Source: Urechis unicinctus (lineage: Eukaryota > Annelida > Polychaeta > Xenopneusta > Urechidae). Taken from it: a stretch of DNA of 64,000 nucleotides. Shown here piece after piece: positions 59,605 through 64,000 of this stretch (the first letter of the stretch is position 1; each line of letters begins with the position of its first letter). The notes beneath the pieces are model-generated. The model did not search any database, was not told the origin of the DNA, and worked only from the letters and a program-made list of their open reading frames with translations. The DNA lies in NCBI GenBank assembly GCA_034190875.2, contig CM067357.1:1312170-1376169 (forward strand), given 5' to 3'. The translations under genes and the position numbers were made by a program.

Positions 59605-61734
59605 TCTGTCAATAAACACCCTCATCACAAGCAGAAAACACAAACCAAGTAACCTGCTGTTATTAACAACACATCACCAACAATGAAGACAATCACTTGG
59701 CCTACATTCTGACCATTACTCACCTTAGTGTTACAAATTGTCTTCAAATCGAATAAAACAAAATAATAGCTTTATGGACGAAAGTGTTTTTTCATATGTG
59801 CAATATTACAAAAATTATGTATTTGGTTTTATAGGGCACAATGTGGCCTTAAAACATGATGCACTGAAGATATGTGAAATTAAATACTCCCTTCGGTGTC
59901 AACACGCCACCTACGCACAGCCATCCCTCTTACCCGTGCCCCATGACAACAGTTTACATAGCAGAGCTTTCATTTCACAACACCCTTATAATGATGTGGT
60001 TCATTTTACTGTTGTGGGTTCTTTCTATGCTATAAACATTCATCAATTGCAATAAGTAATGATCTTTGATCAGAGCACCCAAAAAAGCACGTCACATGAT
60101 ATCCCATCCATAACCTTCACCTTTGACCTTCAGTGTTGATTGTGATCATTATTAAAGACAATATTTTGTAAAAATTCCCTGGCCATTACAAAAACAATTG
60201 CTGCAGAATGACTTGTAAGGAAAGAGCGGACTCCGTCTGACAAGACAAGTGAACACGACACCCTTGGACAAGAGTGCTTTGTCATATTTGGAATTTTTTG
60301 ATCAATTCATGGGTGTGGTCTAGCTCTTTCAGACTTAGTAAGGGTAGTGCTGCATGCACTCCCTCTTAGTTCTGGCGTCCAAAGGTATCTAGCCTGCGTG
60401 ATTCAAAGGAATGATTCGGATTCCTGTGTTTTATCTTGTTTTAGCTAGTGAAATCAACTCACCAAACATTTTTATCGGAACAGAGGAGGAATATCATCCT
60501 GTGAATTAGTTTTTGGGCCTAAAATCATGCCAAGCGGTAATATCTGGGCATGACTAGGCAACTGGGCAGCGGAAACTGAACAGGGGAAGCTTTCACTAAT
60601 TGGAACATAGGCGAGAAAGCTCGCAAGATGCGGTTTCACAGAGACCATTTGTAGAAAAGGCCAGTATCAGATAAAATCAGGAAGAAAGCACCGAAAACAT
60701 GGGGAAAAGCCGGCAGGAGCTATCAGCTATAGCTTTTGCCTACGTTCTCACTGCCTTATTCACATTATATGTCAGGGATATAGGTCTCCAGTATGGTATT
60801 TCAGAAAAAAATATCACCAGTAAACTATGAAAGTTATCGAAAATATACTTTTCTGCAGACAATAGGAATATGAATCATTATCATTAACCGAACTAAGTAA
60901 TAACTTTAAACACTGATCGCCTGAAACTCATGAGAACATGCATATTTCATGAAAAAGGTGGCGAGTTCTGTATGCATCGACAACAAAATTTGGATTTAAC
61001 TATTGGACCGACAAGGTGATAAATACAACCTGACGTTGGTCTATTGATTGGGCTAGCGTGATCACCTCGAACAATCAGAAATCTCCAACACATGCCAAAT
61101 GAGGCCCCAACTGCTCAATACTATAGACGTTGGATCAATAGACTAGTCTATACCCAGTATGCGATTTGTCGGCCATGACACCTGGTGCCGAAGGCCCACC
61201 GGAAATCGGTGGTCTACAAAATCAAAACATTGGTGTGTAATGGCTTCTCCCCGGTGGAACGTTTTTTTGCGCTTCGTGAGATTCAGCTCGCCAATTGCGA
61301 TATATCACCCGAAAATGCGGTGCGATGTAGTTCAGAGATGACAGAAAGTACTAGAGCCTCATTTAGTTCATAAACTGTGCAGTATTTGGGAGAAATACGA
61401 CTGAAAGTTGAAGGATCAAAGCAGGAGCTTGCGACTTTGGCCTTTTGGGCTTGGAAACTCAACCTTCCCTAAAAACCCCACTGGTATGGAGTTATTATAC
61501 AGATATGTATCTACTATTTTGTGTTTTTCTTAGACCCAATGTTATTTGTATTTGATTTATACTGCAATATGCGTATGATTAACTCGGTTATGAAATCAAT
61601 TGCCAATCAACATTTTGTAATCTTGGGTGGTGATTTATCCAAATTAATCAAATAATTGGGATATTGTGTCACATTTGGTATTGCTCTTGCCCTTGATTTT
61701 TTGTTGTGGTCAATGTATTTATTTTTAAAAATTG
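59605..61734. other. Intergenic
   Basis: A 62-codon frame at 61185-61373 (plus; KIKTLVCNGFSPVERFFALR) has coding-like composition but no known domain. It could be a 5' exon of the element at the right edge. Nothing else recognised. Confidence 0.25.
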
Positions 61735-63120
61735 TATTATCCTGAAGACACATTTGTTCCAGAAATTGAAACCCAGCAACTTGCCAAACAGCGTCTGGAC
61801 TGTCTTCTTCAGCTTGATGGTGAAGCCTCACTTCCCCATCCACAAAGTGTATCAAACAGGTCGTCCCACAATTTCAGTGTGGGAACCTCTACACCAGGTA
61901 ATTTTTTTGTTTAGTTGCTTTTGATTTCTTATCAGTCATACTTGCTTAGAAATGTTTGTTCATATTTCAACACTACTTACTATTAACCTGTAGTATGAAG
62001 TGGCCCTTTAATTCACTTACACTGCTAATGAATTATTGCTTCAGTCATTTACAACAAGGATTCTTTGGGTGCATTCAAGGCCTTGGATGCATACAACTAT
62101 GTTTACTATGGCTGGGTAGACCCAGCTTCGTGTTCACATGACGGCAAGCAAGTTCGTGTTTGGACAGCAACAGCTGTCCGTCCATCTCAGCACACCACAA
62201 TCGCCCAGTATGATGTGTGGGCCCTCGTTCACCAAGAAGGATGGGTCAAGGGAGCAAGGTGCTGCTGCATGGCTGGGCTTGGGGAAGCAAGCAGTCATGC
62301 TGGCGCCTTGTTGTTCATGATGCTGGCCGTGAATGACCTTGGCCTCAACAAAGCGGACACATGTACAGATATTCCTGCCCAATGGAATAAAGGCCTTCAG
62401 GTAAGTGTATTGTTAAAAAGTTCATAGTTACCACATTTGTGTGACGTGGACATCATGCCAATGACTGTCATTAATATATATATATATATATAAATAATAC
62501 TTTTATGATTCATAGTTATTCATTTGTTGTTTGTCCCTTTAGGACAGATATTGTCCCCATGAAGCTGCAGAATATCAGCTTCTCAATGCCCCAGTATGGC
62601 AAGCGGCATGTGCGTAACAAGCAACCTAAAGAGATGAAGAATCCCTCTGGAATATTGTAGCTGAGGCTGCACCGAATGCAGTCATTCTAACTGCCATCGA
62701 CCCAGTTGGACACCAACAGAATTCCATTGGTGAGTTGGTACACTTATGGTTACAGCAAATCAGATCTCATGGAACTATTTTATTTATGCATCTCCTTACT
62801 TGAATAATCTAATTAACTGATATTTGTCTGTTCTTCAGCTGATGTTTCAAGTCATGTAGTCATATCAGAGACATCTGAGTATGTAGCCCCGGTAATTGCT
62901 GACAATGCTGATGTGGACCTCATTGCCATCAAGTCCAGCATCAACCCTGCCCAGTCAGACCGGTTGTACCAATCCAACAAACTTTAGGGGAGATGTGCAT
63001 TGCATAGAAAAACCTTTTTTAATACTGATAATCTATCAGCTTGTACATTTAATTCATACATTTGGCACATGGCTAAACTTATTGTGTGTTACTAATTATT
63101 TGTTTGTAGTCAAGGTAATG
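61735..63120 (+). pseudogene. SWIM-type zinc-finger protein remnant (transposon-associated)
   Basis: Exons: about 61735-61897 (PEIETQQLAKQRLDCLLQLD; ends G before GTAATT), 62045-62400 (V-IYNKDSLGAFKALDAYNYVY ... donor GTAAGT), 62543-62729 and 62839 onward. The second exon holds WALVHQEGWVKGARCCC and MAGLGEASSHAGALLF, which align with the SWIM motif CxC-x(n)-CxH of the 'HCTCMAGLGEVCSH' proteins found with YqaJ-like nucleases in invertebrate genomes. Here Ser replaces the third Cys ligand. The third exon reads in shifted frames (VPMKLQNISFSMPQYGKRHV; AEAAPNAVILTAIDP), and stops follow. No nuclease core (R-TAS type) was found. Dead copy, probably part of the same transposon as the convergent transposase. 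Confidence 0.65.
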
Positions 63121-63360
63121 TTTTTTTCTTCCATACTATGACGGTATGCTTTCATTACAAAATATTGTTTATTTTCATAAATCACCAATTTAAAATGTGT
63201 AATCATAGTGAAATATTTACAGGGAGCAAATGATGTAATAAATTACATTGTTTCCATATATTGCGTACTGTTCTCAACTCAAGTTTCAAGGTCACTATCT
63301 TGTACTAAAGGAGGGAGATTTGTTATGGCACAAACAATTGTCATAATATTGTCAAGCTGG

Positions 63361-64000
63361 CTAATCCGACTCAGGGAGAAAACAGCCTGCTACACTCTTA
63401 AGTCCTTTATTCGCTCTATTGCTCTCAACGTGAATCCTGAGGCTGAACACTTTTTTGTGGCGTTCGACTTCACATTGGCTAAGCTGTGTCTTTCCTTTGG
63501 TGAATGGGGGTATATTGAGCGTGACACATCTGGGAGCCAGAAGATCTGCAATGACAAAACCCCGGTCTGCCATAATCTGGTCGTGTGGGTCCAACTGATC
63601 CAAGAACTCTACTCCTGTAAACATTTTGAAAAGCAAATGATATAAACGGGTATATGTACATAGTATACAGGCAAGCAACAAGTTAAGTTACACAAGACCA
63701 ATGATAGATTCATATTCACGGCGAGAGGACAATCTGAACCTGGAAGTATAACATTCAAATTAAGATTCTCAAACAGAAGTAGATTTTAGTTGTATGACAT
63801 AGCTTTACTAATGTATTACAATAAATCAAACAGTCACCTTGTCTTAAGTATCTTCGATGGGTAACCCATGTTAAGGCATGGTGTTGGATGTTGAGGTGTT
63901 GGCATACCTTCTACAAAATGCTTGGAACAAACAACAGTGTGTGGTTTGATAGCTAACTTCTTCCTGCTAACTGCCTTGACCCATGCCTTGTACCTGGGTA
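63361..64000 (-). pseudogene. THAP-domain / DDE (Tnp4-type) transposase remnant
   Basis: Two minus-strand exons. 64000-63838 (runs off the window): RYKAWVKAVSRKKLAIKPHT, VVCSKHFVEGMPTPQHPTPC, LNMGYP, the second half of a THAP zinc finger (W, C-x2-H-F, then the P-x3-P-P region), ending before GTGACTG. 63614-63361: after TTTACAG, GVEFLDQLDPHDQIMADRGF, VIADLLAP, LNIPPFTKGKTQLS and FSLRIHVESNRANKG. MADRGF carries the second catalytic Asp and RIHVE the Glu of DDE_Tnp_4 transposases. Only 223 bp lie between the exons, so the helix-turn-helix and first catalytic Asp are missing: an internal deletion. THAP plus DDE_Tnp_4 fits ISL2EU/IS4EU-type elements. Confidence 0.75.

Overview
The window is animal nuclear DNA: AT-rich, with genes cut into short exons by GT/AG introns, long (TA)n and (CA)n runs, many tandem repeats and decayed transposable elements. 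No operons, ribosome binding sites, rRNA, tRNA or CRISPR array were seen. The gene types (an expanding rhodopsin-like receptor, Ly6/quiver protein, antistasin-like and C-type lectin modules, C2H2 fingers, THAP/DDE and hAT elements, Ty3/gypsy with a LINE beside it) fit a marine lophotrochozoan such as a mollusc. That placement is an inference.

Layout. 0-15 kb: a G-rich minisatellite (609-1190), a decayed hAT transposase (1605-2209, minus), a dispersed ~380-bp repeat (5577-5955), several minisatellites, (TA)n tracts, and fragments of a LINE ORF1 and a retrotransposon gag. 15-21.4 kb: a tandem duplication of a class A GPCR gene. The left copy is nearly intact, with a signal-peptide exon, one intron and one frameshift before TM7. 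The right copy is a pseudogene. 22-27.4 kb: a mobile-element island on the minus strand, with a Ty3/gypsy remnant (RT, RNase H, integrase, then a PHD-like motif) abutted by a LINE that keeps its RT catalytic motifs. 28-36 kb: a zinc-finger remnant, a 67-bp near-perfect palindrome, and two sets of unidentified 3' exons.

37-42 kb holds the two best small host genes: a GPI-anchored Ly6/quiver-type protein (minus, two exons) and a TNFR-like single-pass cysteine-rich receptor (plus, three exons and a poly(A) signal, first exon not found). 44-56 kb has zinc-finger remnants, a C-type lectin fragment, an antistasin-like exon with a nonsense codon, and a finger array of about ten C2H2 units (54652-55509, minus) with a duplicated acidic N-terminal segment. 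57-64 kb has a MITE-like inverted repeat and, at the right edge, a pair of converging gene remnants: a SWIM-type protein (plus) and a THAP plus DDE transposase (minus). Together these look like one decayed DNA transposon.

The genes do not form a pathway. The receptor-type genes are separate loci, and most of the other coding signal is transposon debris or dead paralogues. Exon models come from reading splice sites and phases by eye.
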